From CAYUWK01 sp964580085 (GTDB lineage: Bacteria > Patescibacteriota > Minisyncoccia > Minisyncoccales > CG1-02-41-26): a DNA stretch of 23,151 nt. The notes under the pieces are model-generated. The model did no database searches and was not told the DNA's origin. It worked only from the letters and a program-made list of their open reading frames with translations. How positions within the stretch are numbered: position 1 is the first letter of the stretch; each line of letters begins with the position of its first letter. The DNA lies in contig CAZOJF010000003.1 in assembly GCA_964580085.1 (NCBI GenBank), positions 1-23,151 on the forward strand. Direction: 5' to 3'. Both the position numbers and the translations under genes were made by a program. This document shows positions 22,319-23,151 of this stretch, in pieces.

Positions 22319-23151
22319 ATGGAAAATAAAATTCAGAAGATTAAAAAAAGAAACGGTTTAATTGTAGACTTTGATCAGGAAAAAATAACCAAAGTTGTTT
22401 TTAAGGCCTTGACGGCGAGTAATCAGGGGGATGGCAAAAAATCAAAGAAAATTTCTGATAAAATAACCACTTTATTAAATAGAAGATTTAAAAAAAATGA
22501 AATTCCTACTATTGAAGAGATTCAGGACATAACAGAAGAAGTTTTGATTTTAGAGGACTTAGTTAAGACGGCTAAGGCCTATATTTTATATAGAGAGAAA
22601 AGAAGAGAAATAAGAGAAGCAGTGAACGTAAGCGAGCAAGCCGTAGATAGAATTGATGAGTATTTGGAAAAATCGGATTGGGAAGTAAATGAAAATGCCA
22701 ATATGGCTTTTTCATTACAAGGGCTCAATAGATATGGAGTAAATTATATTGTAAAAAGATATTGGCTTAATAAAATATATACAGAGGAGATAAGAGATGC
22801 TAATAAGTCAGGCGATTTTCATATTCACGACTTGGACACACTTGGCCCCTATTGTTGTGGGTGGGATTTATATGATTTTTTATTAAAAGGATTTAGAGGT
22901 GTCCCCGGAAAATTAGAATCAAATCCTCCAAAACATTTTAGGCCTGCACTTGGGCAAATTGTTAATTTCTTTTACACATTGCAAGGAGAAAGTGCAGGAG
23001 CACAAGCTTTTTCAAATTTTGACACTCTTCTTGCGCCATTCATAAGATATGATAATTTGACGTATAAAGAAGTTAAACAAGCCATGCAAGAATTTTTGTT
23101 TAATTTGGCTGTTCCTACGAGGGTTGGATTTCAGACTCCATTTACAAATAT
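22319..23151 (+). CDS. nrdD: anaerobic ribonucleoside-triphosphate reductase, N-terminal part (class III)
   Basis: 277 residues are visible, and the gene runs off the right edge in frame. The class III glycyl-radical enzyme reduces NTPs to dNTPs in anaerobes and needs the activase NrdG, which is not in the window. Residues about 5-95 form an ATP-cone regulatory domain (KIKKRNGLIVDFDQEKI...; EEVLILEDLVKTAKAYILYR). Then come the NrdD-specific GDFHIHDLDTLGPYCCGWDL block and LQGESAGAQAFSNFDTLLAPF, where most relatives have W in place of the S of GES. No SD is visible before the ATG; a possible -10 TATATT is at 22291-22296, just after the inverted repeat. Confidence 0.95.
   Translation, partial: MENKIQKIKKRNGLIVDFDQEKITKVVFKALTASNQGDGKKSKKISDKITTLLNRRFKKNEIPTIEEIQDITEEVLILEDLVKTAKAYILYREKRREIREAVNVSEQAVDRIDEYLEKSDWEVNENANMAFSLQGLNRYGVNYIVKRYWLNKIYTEEIRDANKSGDFHIHDLDTLGPYCCGWDLYDFLLKGFRGVPGKLESNPPKHFRPALGQIVNFFYTLQGESAGAQAFSNFDTLLAPFIRYDNLTYKEVKQAMQEFLFNLAVPTRVGFQTPFTN

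Noticed and set aside
1..23151. UGA recoding as in Gracilibacteria/Absconditabacteria
   Set aside because: TGA ends iorA exactly at the iorB start and ends the 87-aa gene just before its terminator, so it is a normal stop here.
1..23151. CRISPR array, insertion sequence or prophage
   Set aside because: No regularly spaced repeats, transposase, integrase or phage gene was seen.

Overview
The window is a compact, AT-rich, gene-dense bacterial segment of about 23 kb. It holds one tRNA and about 21 recognisable or plausible protein genes, plus three small genes I cannot name. Genes lie in long same-strand runs with gaps or overlaps of a few bases. Stop codons include TGA, TAA and TAG, so the standard bacterial code applies. 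Many proteins are at or below the lower size limit of their families: FtsZ of 309 aa with no C-terminal tail, an RSH protein of 576 aa with no ACT domain, a GH1 enzyme of 386 aa, and DprA reduced to its core. I infer a reduced-genome bacterium of the Patescibacteria/CPR type, probably near Parcubacteria. There is no 16S rRNA gene here to confirm this. No mobile element or CRISPR array is visible.

Region 1 (1-533) holds the possible tail of an upstream gene, a leader with mutually exclusive hairpins, and two overlapping tiny genes with a clear Shine-Dalgarno (SD) sequence. Region 2 (569-7415, + strand) carries tatD, leuS, iorA, iorB, a sugar-nucleotidyltransferase and a PAP2 phosphatase. Region 3 (7421-11994, - strand) carries dprA, topA and rel, followed by tRNA-Leu(CAA). 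Region 4 (12032-12421) is an isolated 87-aa gene with its own consensus promoter, SD and terminator. Region 5 (12425-17421, - strand) has a membrane-anchored clan GH-A glycosidase, then an operon pth - GT-B glycosyltransferase - EamA transporter - GH1 glycosidase. Region 6 (17484-22228, + strand) runs divergently from pth: lepB, hisS, rpsU, ybeY, ftsA, ftsZ. Region 7 (22229-23151) has an intergenic region rich in inverted repeats, then the 5' part of nrdD (class III anaerobic ribonucleotide reductase).

The gene content suggests an anaerobe: a 2-oxoacid (indolepyruvate) ferredoxin oxidoreductase and an oxygen-sensitive NrdD. The glycosyltransferase, transporter and glycosidase operon suggests that a glycoside is made, moved and trimmed.

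Three points deserve most attention. First, nearly every housekeeping gene lacks an SD motif, and several operon heads have a -10-like box within a few bases of the start codon, which suggests leaderless mRNAs; the tiny unknown genes have strong SDs. Second, several core enzymes lack a module or key residues normally thought important: IorA without its ferredoxin domain, FtsZ without the FtsA-binding tail, and RSH with altered hydrolase residues. Third, there is a possible attenuator ahead of the two tiny lysine-rich genes.
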